A DNA stretch of 64,000 nt from Aminipila luticellarii (GTDB taxonomy: Bacteria > Bacillota > Clostridia > Peptostreptococcales > Anaerovoracaceae): positions 1,426,001 through 1,490,000 of the forward strand of contig NZ_CP035281.1 in assembly GCF_004103735.1 (NCBI RefSeq), in the 5' to 3' direction. The translations under genes and the position numbers were made by a program. The notes under the pieces were generated by a model. That model had not been told where the DNA came from, ran no database searches, and was given only the letters and a program-made list of their open reading frames with translations. Positions 33,886 through 42,107 of the stretch are shown here, piece by piece. Each line of letters begins with the position of its first letter. Position 1 is the stretch's first letter.

Positions 33886-33903
33886 TCGAATCACGCTCCA
33901 TCA

Positions 33904-36675
33904 TTAGCAGTAAATGGTTGCTCTGCTGCCCCCTGCTTTTTCTTTAGTAATAACGATCTGCTTGTCAATTTTCTCTTTTAGCTCCGTCACATGAGAAATA
34001 ATTCCTACCAGCCTGTTTCCCTCTGTCAGCTCTGCCAAAGCTCTGATTGCCTGATTCAGAGATTCCTCATCCAGAGAACCGAAACCTTCATCCACAAACA
34101 TGGCATCCAGCCGGATTCCTCCCGCCGACGACTGAATTTCGTCTGATAGACCCAAAGCTAAACATAAGGATGCTTTAAAGGATTCTCCGCCTGAAAGGGT
34201 TTTTACACTTCTCTCTGATCCGTTATAGTGATCTATCACATCCAGTTCCAGACCGCTCTGGCTCTGCTTGTTTCCCATATCCGTTCTTCGCTTTAGTTCA
34301 TACTGACCTCCTGTCATGACCATCAGTCTTGTATTGGCTCGAGCAATGATCTGATCAAAATAGTTCATCTGAATGTATGTTTCCAGCATGATCTTCTCTT
34401 TTCCGGCCATGCTCCCATTTGCTGTATCAGAAAGAGCTTTTACCCACATCCAGCGTTTTTCGATTTCAGATAAAGATTCGTTCTTTGTCTGGATGCTGCT
34501 CCATGCCGCCTGATTTCTGTCCAATCGGGAGGCAATCTGCATCCGCTTGCTGTCCAATTCTGATTTTTCCTGCACCAGTGCATTTTTTTGAGTATATACT
34601 TTATCTAAATCAACTGGTTCCGCATCTTTCAGCTGTTCATTCAACGTTTTTATTCTGGCGGAACATTCAGCGATCTCTATCTTGCATTTTTCAAAATCCT
34701 TCTTTGCTTTTTCAAAGGCTTCCTGCATTTTAACCTTTCTGTCTACCAACGTCTTTATATTCTTCTCGGCTTCATCCTTTGTACTGAATTCTAAAACCGA
34801 TGCGATCTTTTGCTTTGATTCCACAAGGGCTTTTCTCTCCGAATCAAGGGATGCAATCTCTCGATTCAAACCGGATGCCGTACTGTCACAGTCTTTAAGA
34901 GTTTTCTCCATCAGCGGTATATCTCGTTCCAGCTGTTCTTTTCTCTTAATTTTGTTTTCTTCGTATCGAATCCTTTCCGCCATTTCTGAAAGGGCTTTTC
35001 TCCTTTCGATTTCCTCTCGCTGCACTTGTCCCTTTATATCCTCAAAGGCACAAAGTATTAATAGGTCGGAGCTCTGCCTTAAAATCTCTGCCCTGAAAGC
35101 TTCTGCTTTTCCCATTAAGTTGCCTGCTTCCGCACTGTATGTTGCAGCTTCAGATTGAAGCTTTTCACTTTCCTCTTTCGCTTTCTGCAATTCGGACTCG
35201 GTAGGAGCCTTCCGGGAAAGCTCAGCCTTTAGCGGATGCTCAAGGGAGCCGCAGACCGGACATCTTTTTCCTTCCTCCAGTCTAGATGCTAACAGACCGG
35301 CCTGTTCATCCAGAAATGCTTTTTCCATCGCATTCCATCGTTTTTTTACCGTTTCTGAACGTTGAGAATACTCTTGATATTTTTTCTGAACTGTTACAAG
35401 CTTTTCGCTCAATTGTTCAAAATCTGAGAGAGCTTCCAGGAGTATCTGCACTCTCTTTTGCTTTTCCAGCATATCCTTTTCCTGACTCTTAAGCTTTTCC
35501 CTATAGAGTCCGGTATCCTTTATCAACTCCCATTCCTTTTGCAGATCATTTAATAAAACCGTTGATTTTTCAATCTGTTCAGTAATGTTTACTAAATCAT
35601 TTTTATGTTTACTTAATAGTTCTTCTCTTTTCAAAACCGCCTTGTTTACGCTCTGCAGCTCATCATATTGGGGCAATTGATCTGTGGCTGTCTGAATCCT
35701 GCCTACCAGTTTCTCCATTTCCGGCTGTCTTTCGCTCTCCGCCTCTACAGTTTGTTGGTTCTGTGTCATTAATCGTAACTTTTGACCTTTTTTTTCTTTC
35801 TCCAGCGACAGATCCTTAAACGCTTTACGATCCTTTTCCGCCTTTTCCAGTGTTCTGTTTACTTCTTCCAGATTTTTTTCCAGTTCGAAAAGTCTTTTCC
35901 GACAAGAAGCCTCTTCCAGTTCATCTTCGGCTATAATAGCCTTGATGACTTGATTGGTTTCTTCGGGAGCAGCCACGCTTTCTGCTGTTTTTATTTTAGA
36001 CAGCTCCCCATTTAATTCACTGCCGGGATCGCATAGAACTCCGTCTATATACTGCAGGATGCTCTGCTTCAAACGATCCTGTTCGTTCTTTAGGGTACTG
36101 GCTTCGCTCTTTAAACGATCCTGCAAGACCTGATAACATTTCGTGCTGAAAATATCCCGAAAAATCTCACTTCGTTCTTTTGTCGAAGCTAAAAGCAACC
36201 GCAAAAAATCTCCCTGAGCAATCATTGCAATCTGTTTAAACTGTTCCCGATCCAGACCAATCAGTTGTTCCACGGCCTCTGTAACCCTTTTAGCATTTGT
36301 TAGTACTTTTCCGTCCGGATAAGTCAGCTCTGCTTCCGCCTTTTCCGCAGTGACCCCTTCTCCCCGCTTTACAGGGCGCAGATATTCGGGATTACGCCTG
36401 ATTTTATATTCCTTGTCACCATACAAGAAAACCATTTCTACAAATGTAGGAGTATTTTCTTCGGCGTATTTACTGCGAAACATACTGGCTTCCCGATTAT
36501 TTCCGCTGGCCTCCCCATACAAAGCAAAGGTGATAGCATCAAAGATGGTTGTTTTTCCGGCACCGGTATCCCCTGTTATTAAATATAAGCCGCTGGCCCC
36601 CAGCTTGGATAAAGGGAGCTCTAGCTTGTCCGCATAAGGCCCAAATGCGGATATAATTAAATTCACCGGCTTCAT
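33904..36675 (-). CDS. sbcC: Exonuclease SbcC (Rad50-like ATPase)
   Basis: 923 residues. The N-terminal ATPase half has Walker A GDTGAGKTTIFDA. Two long coiled-coil arms meet at a zinc hook, CPVCG, near residue 474. The C-terminal half has the LSGGESFKASLCLALG signature and MFVDEGFGSLDEE Walker B. It works with SbcD to cut hairpins and blocked DNA ends. The ATG at 36675 overlaps the sbcD stop (ATGA) and has GGGAGGAAGAG before it. Confidence 0.96.
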   Translation of the reverse strand: MKPVNLIISAFGPYADKLELPLSKLGASGLYLITGDTGAGKTTIFDAITFALYGEASGNNREASMFRSKYAEENTPTFVEMVFLYGDKEYKIRRNPEYLRPVKRGEGVTAEKAEAELTYPDGKVLTNAKRVTEAVEQLIGLDREQFKQIAMIAQGDFLRLLLASTKERSEIFRDIFSTKCYQVLQDRLKSEASTLKNEQDRLKQSILQYIDGVLCDPGSELNGELSKIKTAESVAAPEETNQVIKAIIAEDELEEASCRKRLFELEKNLEEVNRTLEKAEKDRKAFKDLSLEKEKKGQKLRLMTQNQQTVEAESERQPEMEKLVGRIQTATDQLPQYDELQSVNKAVLKREELLSKHKNDLVNITEQIEKSTVLLNDLQKEWELIKDTGLYREKLKSQEKDMLEKQKRVQILLEALSDFEQLSEKLVTVQKKYQEYSQRSETVKKRWNAMEKAFLDEQAGLLASRLEEGKRCPVCGSLEHPLKAELSRKAPTESELQKAKEESEKLQSEAATYSAEAGNLMGKAEAFRAEILRQSSDLLILCAFEDIKGQVQREEIERRKALSEMAERIRYEENKIKRKEQLERDIPLMEKTLKDCDSTASGLNREIASLDSERKALVESKQKIASVLEFSTKDEAEKNIKTLVDRKVKMQEAFEKAKKDFEKCKIEIAECSARIKTLNEQLKDAEPVDLDKVYTQKNALVQEKSELDSKRMQIASRLDRNQAAWSSIQTKNESLSEIEKRWMWVKALSDTANGSMAGKEKIMLETYIQMNYFDQIIARANTRLMVMTGGQYELKRRTDMGNKQSQSGLELDVIDHYNGSERSVKTLSGGESFKASLCLALGLSDEIQSSAGGIRLDAMFVDEGFGSLDEESLNQAIRALAELTEGNRLVGIISHVTELKEKIDKQIVITKEKAGGSRATIYC

Positions 36676-37808
36676 AGCTCTTCCTCCCAAATTTTTTCAA
36701 TCAGTTGTGCACTGAATGCTCTCTGCTCCCCAGACATAGGCTGGTTATTCTGTTTTTTATACAGCTCTTCAAAAATCTCCAGAGGAGATTTTCTCTCCGC
36801 GCTCTCTGCTCTATCTATAGAAAAGGTGCTTCGGGTACGCACATTGTCATAGTCCAGCTTCATGATGTTAGGATAGATACTGCGCAGCTTACCCACCGCA
36901 TCTGGAATGTCCTCCTCATCCGTAAGGGTGATATGCATGTAATCCTCCCGGTTCATATCCTTATAATACTCTCTTGCCGTGATTTCCATATAGCTGCCCT
37001 TGATCTCCCGCATATCCCGCCTGGGAATCAGCTCTCTTGTGCGAACTCCTACCCTGCCTTTTTCCGTCAGCTCCACCACAGTCATGGACTTTTTATGATG
37101 AACCTCTGAAAAAGAATATTTTAAAGGAGTTCCGGCATATCGGACCGTCTCCTTGATGATCTTCTGGGGTCCGTGAAGATGTCCCAAGGCTACATAATCA
37201 AAAGCATCAAACAGGCCTGCGTCCACATTATCCAGACCGCCCACAGATAATTCCTCAGAGTCACAGCACACTGCCCCCGTCACAAATTGGTGACAGATCA
37301 AAATATTTCGATGGCTCGTATCCACCTTTACACGGTTCATAACGGTTTTCACTGCATCGTTATACGAGCTGATCTCAGCATCCGGATAATACTTTCTCAC
37401 ATAGGCCGGCTTTAAAAACGGCATCATATAAACGGACACCGTTCCAAAGGAATCCTGAAGCGCTATGGATTCCACACTTCCGTTAAACACAGGGGATATG
37501 TAAACCCTGCTGTTCTTCATCAGCCTGCCGCCAAAAGCCATGCGCTCTGCCGAATCGTGATTTCCGCTTATGATAAATATGTATGGTTTTCTTTCTGAAA
37601 GCTGTACCAGAAAATCGTCAAATAACTGCACGGCTTCCGCCGGCGGTACGGATTTATCATAAACATCGCCTGCAATGATGACCGCATCCGGTCTTTCCTC
37701 ATCGATCTGTTTCATGATTTCCGTCAGGATATATGCCTGATCTTCCAACATGGAAAATTCATTTACCCGCTTTCCTATGTGCAGGTCTGAAAGATGAATC
37801 AACTTCAT
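36672..37808 (-). CDS. sbcD: Exonuclease SbcD (Mre11-like nuclease)
   Basis: 378 residues. All phosphoesterase motifs are visible: SDLHIGK, GDVYDKS, GNHDS, ICHQF and LGHLHGPQ. It is the Mn-dependent nuclease half of SbcCD. The SD (GCAGAGAAATTT) is weak. It leads the sbcD-sbcC-subtilase transcript. Confidence 0.96.
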   Translation of the reverse strand: MKLIHLSDLHIGKRVNEFSMLEDQAYILTEIMKQIDEERPDAVIIAGDVYDKSVPPAEAVQLFDDFLVQLSERKPYIFIISGNHDSAERMAFGGRLMKNSRVYISPVFNGSVESIALQDSFGTVSVYMMPFLKPAYVRKYYPDAEISSYNDAVKTVMNRVKVDTSHRNILICHQFVTGAVCCDSEELSVGGLDNVDAGLFDAFDYVALGHLHGPQKIIKETVRYAGTPLKYSFSEVHHKKSMTVVELTEKGRVGVRTRELIPRRDMREIKGSYMEITAREYYKDMNREDYMHITLTDEEDIPDAVGKLRSIYPNIMKLDYDNVRTRSTFSIDRAESAERKSPLEIFEELYKKQNNQPMSGEQRAFSAQLIEKIWEEEL

Positions 37809-37864
37809 AAATTTCTCTGCTGCCTTTCGAAAATAAATTTAGACTTTATTGTGTCATTTATATA

Positions 37865-37899
37865 CTATCACAAAACCCACACTTGTTTGGTGTGGGTTT
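37865..37899 (-). terminator. Terminator after the wall glycosidase gene
   Basis: Minus strand AAACCCACAC and GTGTGGGTTT around a 7-base loop, then TTTTG. It sits 10 bases past the stop at 37910. Confidence 0.82.
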
Positions 37900-37909
37900 A
37901 ACATGTTGT

Positions 37910-39574
37910 TTACTGTTTCAGTACTTTCGTTAAATTGTTTACCTCGTCTTGAGTAACCGTTTTATTGAAGAATTCATATCTGAAATATGCATATCCTCCA
38001 ACCTTTCCGGTGGTTCTTCCCGTCATCACCTGTCTGGCTATGATGTCATTATACCGGAGCCATTCAGACGTAGCATTTTTATCCGGCACATTGCTTCCGG
38101 CATTGGCCATATCCAGACCCACATATAAATTGACAGAACCCTTTGAAGCAAGGTTTATCCATGCATTTAAATTGTTCGTATAAGCATAAGAAGCAAGATT
38201 TCCGGAGGAATCTTTTGTTTCAAAGCCCCAATAGAGCTGCGGCATGATATAATCCATGTAACCGTCCTCTGAAAGCCATCTGTTTATATCAACAAAATAT
38301 GCGCTGTTGCTTCGTAAATTTGCCAAATTTCCGGCAGGACTGATTCCGAATACAACCTTTGGTTTCTCTGATTTAATGGCCTCATATACGCCCTTTACCA
38401 GCATATTCACATTATTTCTGCGCCAGTCGGCAATGCTTAAAGTGCTTCCGGATTTATCGTATTCTGGTTTGTCGAACCACAGAGAAGGATCGCTGTCATT
38501 AACAGACGGATAAAAATAGTCATCAAAATGAATGCCGTCCACATCATAGTTTTCAACAATTTCCTTCACACCGTTTATGACCATATCCCGTATTTCAGGT
38601 ACAGCCGGATTTAAATAATATTCTCCCTTATGCAGAAGCGCCCATCGGTCATTGGCCGGGTCTCCGTCTGACTGCCATATTTTCACCGGATTATTTGCCG
38701 CCACCTGATTCCAGTACGTCCCGTAACCGGTTACCCGATATGGATTCAGCCATGCGTGGAATTGAAGGCCTCTGCTGTGCGCCGCCTCAACCATATATTC
38801 TAACGGATCATATCCCGGATCAACGCCCTGCGTTCCGCTGGCAAAAATAGACCACGGATAATATTTGGAAGGATACATGGCATCACAATGAGAGCGGACA
38901 TGTACGATCACCGCATTCATACCCAGATCCTTGCATCGGTCAAACATCTTATCCACAGCAGCTTTAAAGCCGGCTTCATTTTTCGGCATGCTCATATATT
39001 CCAGATAGGAAATCCACATGGCGTTTAATTCTCCGTCTGCCGGAACGCTCTGATTGGTGGAATCATTGAACTGCGGAACCGTGCCATCCGTATGAATGAC
39101 CACGATCCGGTTCGTGTTATCCCATGCAACTCCTGCTCCGAACGCTTCCAATACGGCTCTGATCGGCAAATAGGTACGTTCATCCTTTATTACAGCCGCT
39201 GTATCGTTTTCTTTTTTCTGTCCGTCCACCAGAATATAGGGCTGGTCAATGGGTACCTGAACCATCACGCCATTTTTGACCACACTGGCTATTCGAGCGT
39301 CATTATCCCATGACACGGTACCTCCGAACTGTTCTAAGACACCCCGGAAAGGAACCAATGTCCTGCTGTTCGCATCAATAAATGGTGCGCCCAGATTTCC
39401 ATCAAACACGACAGTTTTATCATCAATCGTCACACCCACATCAGAATCCGCATAGGCGGGTTCTGCGGACATGCCTAAAATAAAAATAGCTAAAACCACC
39501 ATTAGAAGAAAAGCTGCTATCGGTAGTTTTTCCCCTTTCCATCGACTGAAATAAAGTCCTTTCTCATTCATCAT
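37910..39574 (-). CDS. Secreted glycosyl hydrolase (GH10-like, DUF187) with copper-amine-oxidase N-type domain
   Basis: 554 residues. Signal peptide (about 18-42), two copper-amine-oxidase N-type repeats (about 45-170: TLVPFRGVLEQFGGTVSWD and TYLPIRAVLEAFGAGVAWD), then a family-10-like barrel with NAVIVHVRSH, HAWLNPYR, DGIHFDDYFYP and YIMPQLYWGFE. Family members such as YngK/DigH-type proteins act on peptidoglycan glycan strands. Wall hydrolysis outside the cell is likely. It stands alone with its own extended -10 promoter and terminator. Confidence 0.92.
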   Translation of the reverse strand: MMNEKGLYFSRWKGEKLPIAAFLLMVVLAIFILGMSAEPAYADSDVGVTIDDKTVVFDGNLGAPFIDANSRTLVPFRGVLEQFGGTVSWDNDARIASVVKNGVMVQVPIDQPYILVDGQKKENDTAAVIKDERTYLPIRAVLEAFGAGVAWDNTNRIVVIHTDGTVPQFNDSTNQSVPADGELNAMWISYLEYMSMPKNEAGFKAAVDKMFDRCKDLGMNAVIVHVRSHCDAMYPSKYYPWSIFASGTQGVDPGYDPLEYMVEAAHSRGLQFHAWLNPYRVTGYGTYWNQVAANNPVKIWQSDGDPANDRWALLHKGEYYLNPAVPEIRDMVINGVKEIVENYDVDGIHFDDYFYPSVNDSDPSLWFDKPEYDKSGSTLSIADWRRNNVNMLVKGVYEAIKSEKPKVVFGISPAGNLANLRSNSAYFVDINRWLSEDGYMDYIMPQLYWGFETKDSSGNLASYAYTNNLNAWINLASKGSVNLYVGLDMANAGSNVPDKNATSEWLRYNDIIARQVMTGRTTGKVGGYAYFRYEFFNKTVTQDEVNNLTKVLKQ

Positions 39575-39623
39575 TCAATTTTCCCCCATATTATGTCACA
39601 ATAGCTTTGTCTTTCCAAACATA

Positions 39624-39629
39624 ATTATA
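39624..39629 (-). promoter_or_regulatory. Extended -10 promoter of the wall glycosidase
   Basis: Minus strand TGG-TATAAT about 50 bases before the ATG at 39574; the -35 is weak. Confidence 0.45.
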
Positions 39630-39728
39630 CCATAATATGCAAGGCTTGCCACTTTAAAATCAGGTTACATTTTAGTAACAAAGCAGGGGCTCTCCCATAT
39701 CAAGAAGGTTAATACGGATTACGATCGA

Positions 39729-40181
39729 CTATAAGGCTTCCAGCATCTTTGCCGGATTTTCTGCCGCCCTTACCCTCGTAAAAGCTTTTTCTATGATCCC
39801 TTCTTCATCAATAAGATAGGTGGTTCTGACCACGCCCATGGTCTTTTTCCCATAATTATTCTTTTCCTGCCATACATCATAGGCCTTTATCGCCTCTAAA
39901 TCCGGATCCGCCAGTAAGATAAAAGGAAGCTGATATTTTTCCGCGAATTTTATATGAGATGCTACCGAATCTTTGCTGATTCCAATGACCTCCGCTCCCT
40001 TTTCCCGAAAGTGCGGATACAGCTCAGCAAACCCGCAGGCTTGTTTTGTACAGCCTGCAGTATTATCTTTAGAATAAAAATACAGAACAACCTTCTTTCC
40101 CTTAAAGTCCGACAGGGAAACTTCCCGGCTATCCTTGTCCATCAATTTGAAATCCGGTGCTTTTACTCCTGTTTCCAACAT
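39729..40181 (-). CDS. bcp: Peroxiredoxin, Bcp/PrxQ type
   Basis: 150 residues, thioredoxin fold. The peroxidatic Cys lies in DNTAGCTKQACGF with the resolving Cys five residues later, the atypical two-Cys PrxQ pattern. It reduces H2O2 and organic peroxides using thioredoxin. The ATG at 40181 has GGGAGAAAAAAGT before it; the longer frame has no SD of its own. Confidence 0.95.
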   Translation of the reverse strand: MLETGVKAPDFKLMDKDSREVSLSDFKGKKVVLYFYSKDNTAGCTKQACGFAELYPHFREKGAEVIGISKDSVASHIKFAEKYQLPFILLADPDLEAIKAYDVWQEKNNYGKKTMGVVRTTYLIDEEGIIEKAFTRVRAAENPAKMLEAL

Positions 40182-40235
40182 ACTTTTTTCTCCCTTCATA
40201 CATATATGGTATATAATTGGGCTGGTACTTTTAAA

Positions 40236-40922
40236 TCAATCACACGCAAAAAAGCACTTTTTATAAGGCTCCGTTATGCAATCACCATACGGTATCAAAA
40301 ATTCTCTGATCCCGCTGGAATATGGTGCTATATCGTATTGCTGATAGTACAGGATCACTCCTTTTGATGTGCAATAGTAATTTTGGCTGTTAAAGTTTTC
40401 TATGATGAGTTCATCATAGTCCTCAAAGTATATGCTTGGATCCTTTAGAATTTCACTCTTTACCTGCTCCAGCAGATAGGTCTTAAAGTCCAATTCGCAT
40501 TCATACATTTCGTAGAGCTCCATTCTTCTGGCTTTCTGTACATTCCAGGTTTCGGAAGTTCTTATAGTGCTTCCGTGCGCACCGCCCAGGTAAATGTAAT
40601 TGTCATAGAAAAGGCTTGCTATACAGGCCATATTATAAGTCACCCGGTATGTAGCCAGTCCTTCATACACTCTGATCGGAAAATTATTTTTCTTAGAATA
40701 GATATACTGTTCAACCGCCGGCTTATAAAGCTCTTTCCTATAGAATTTCTGAAAGTCCATGGCTTTATTATAATAATATTTATTCATTGCTTTTAAGGAT
40801 TTTTGATAATATCTGGAGCTGAACTGCGGATACTCTATTTTATAAGTTACCACAACCTCTCCGTTATATTTCATCTCATTTTGAATCACAAGCTTTTTAA
40901 CATCTATCACTTTCCCATTCAA
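40236..40922 (-). CDS. DUF4163/DUF3298 (RsiV-like) domain protein
   Basis: 228 residues. Central GGAHG and C-terminal LYYQQYDIAPYSSGIREFLIPY mark the DUF3298 domain found in RsiV, which binds lysozyme, and in the PdaC family. There is no signal peptide or anchor, so it would stay in the cytoplasm unless the start is wrong. I prefer the TTG at 40922, with GAGG eight bases before; the GTG at 40931 overlaps that SD. The TATAAT about ten bases before the SD would make a very short leader. The ligand is unknown. Confidence 0.75.
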   Translation of the reverse strand: MNGKVIDVKKLVIQNEMKYNGEVVVTYKIEYPQFSSRYYQKSLKAMNKYYYNKAMDFQKFYRKELYKPAVEQYIYSKKNNFPIRVYEGLATYRVTYNMACIASLFYDNYIYLGGAHGSTIRTSETWNVQKARRMELYEMYECELDFKTYLLEQVKSEILKDPSIYFEDYDELIIENFNSQNYYCTSKGVILYYQQYDIAPYSSGIREFLIPYGDCITEPYKKCFFACD

Positions 40923-41001
40923 TATAATCACCTCAAGATTATACTATGATGGATTTTTTTATTCATGACATTATTTTCAAAAAGCTGTATATTCAACTGG
41001 G

Positions 41002-41484
41002 TTATAGATCTGCCACCATATCATACCAAACAGCACCGCCGTGAGTGGATTTCGAAACGCCCTGATTCACATAGCCAAATTTCTCATAATAGTGGATCAG
41101 TCGCTCTTTACAGGTTAAAACCATTTTTTTGCGGCCTGCCTGTCTTGCGACCTCCATAAAGTGATTCATTAATTGAGCCGCAATCCCCTTTCTCTGATAC
41201 CGGGGATCTACCAGCAATCCAAAAATCATCTGATTTTTGCCATTAGGGTCGTGTCCGCCTTCCGGCTCAAAGAGCTCATCGCTGATAGCCTCCTTATCCG
41301 AAACACATCCGTTTACGATTCCAATGATTTCATCTCCTTCTACCGCCACATAAAAGCTCTCGGGGAACGCAGCAATCCGATATTCAAAGGACGCCCTTGT
41401 AGCTGCCTCTTCTTTTGGAAAGCAAAGGTTCTCCACCCTGACAAGTTCGTCTAGATCTTCCTTTTCAACTCTTCTGATTATCAT
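41002..41484 (-). CDS. GNAT family N-acetyltransferase
   Basis: 160 residues. The acetyl-CoA loop reads QRKGIAAQLM, after the beta-strand FGLLVDP, and the C-terminus has HYYEKFGYVNQG. The overall pattern is that of the AANAT-like group. Acetyl-CoA is the donor; the amine acceptor is unknown. The SD is AAGGAGAAAGAAC. It follows the nitroreductase gene by 14 bases. Confidence 0.9.
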   Translation of the reverse strand: MIIRRVEKEDLDELVRVENLCFPKEEAATRASFEYRIAAFPESFYVAVEGDEIIGIVNGCVSDKEAISDELFEPEGGHDPNGKNQMIFGLLVDPRYQRKGIAAQLMNHFMEVARQAGRKKMVLTCKERLIHYYEKFGYVNQGVSKSTHGGAVWYDMVADL

Positions 41485-41498
41485 GTTCTTTCTCCTTT

Positions 41499-42041
41499 TT
41501 ATCTGTAAGAAATCAATTCTGCCGGTGTTTTACGCTTCGGTGCTTCCGGAACAATCTCCGGATATCCAACAGCGATAATCGCCGCCACCTTCTGACCCTC
41601 CGGAAGGGAAACCGCTTCGCCGGTTTTCTTGTCATCAAAGATACCCAGTATAACAGAACCGACTCCTTTATCATGAGCGGCTAAGCAAAAAGTCTGAGAA
41701 GCGATGCCGGCATCGAACATCTCCCACCGATCCCCCTTCGAAGTAGAAAAAGATCCATCCCTTTCAAACCCGCTTCGGCCTTCTACTATTGTAATAAGAA
41801 CTAATGCGGCTGCATTCGTCATGGTTTTTGTGTTATACTCAAACCCCAATACGCAGTTCTGTGCAATCTCTTGAATGGTTTCTTTCCCCTCAACGATGAT
41901 ATATCGAACAATTTGCGTATTTTTCCAAGACGGTGCATAAGAAGCTGCCTCTACAATTTCCTCCATTAATTCATGGGGAATTTTCTTATCTTCATATTTT
42001 CTTATGCTTCGTCTTCCTTTGATACAGGATATTGTGTCCAT
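41499..42041 (-). CDS. Nitroreductase family flavoprotein
   Basis: 180 residues. CIKGRRSIRKYEDKKIP at the start gives the FMN-binding Arg pattern of the family, and GSVILGIFDD is the usual later strand. These enzymes use NAD(P)H to reduce nitro compounds, quinones or flavins. The ATG at 42041 has TTGGAGGTAAATTTC before it. It is probably co-transcribed with the acetyltransferase. Confidence 0.9.
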   Translation of the reverse strand: MDTISCIKGRRSIRKYEDKKIPHELMEEIVEAASYAPSWKNTQIVRYIIVEGKETIQEIAQNCVLGFEYNTKTMTNAAALVLITIVEGRSGFERDGSFSTSKGDRWEMFDAGIASQTFCLAAHDKGVGSVILGIFDDKKTGEAVSLPEGQKVAAIIAVGYPEIVPEAPKRKTPAELISYR

Positions 42042-42107
42042 GAAATTTACCTCCAACAATTCTGATATATCTATTCTACATGCTTTCTCCTTCTTTGTTA
42101 AGCTATT

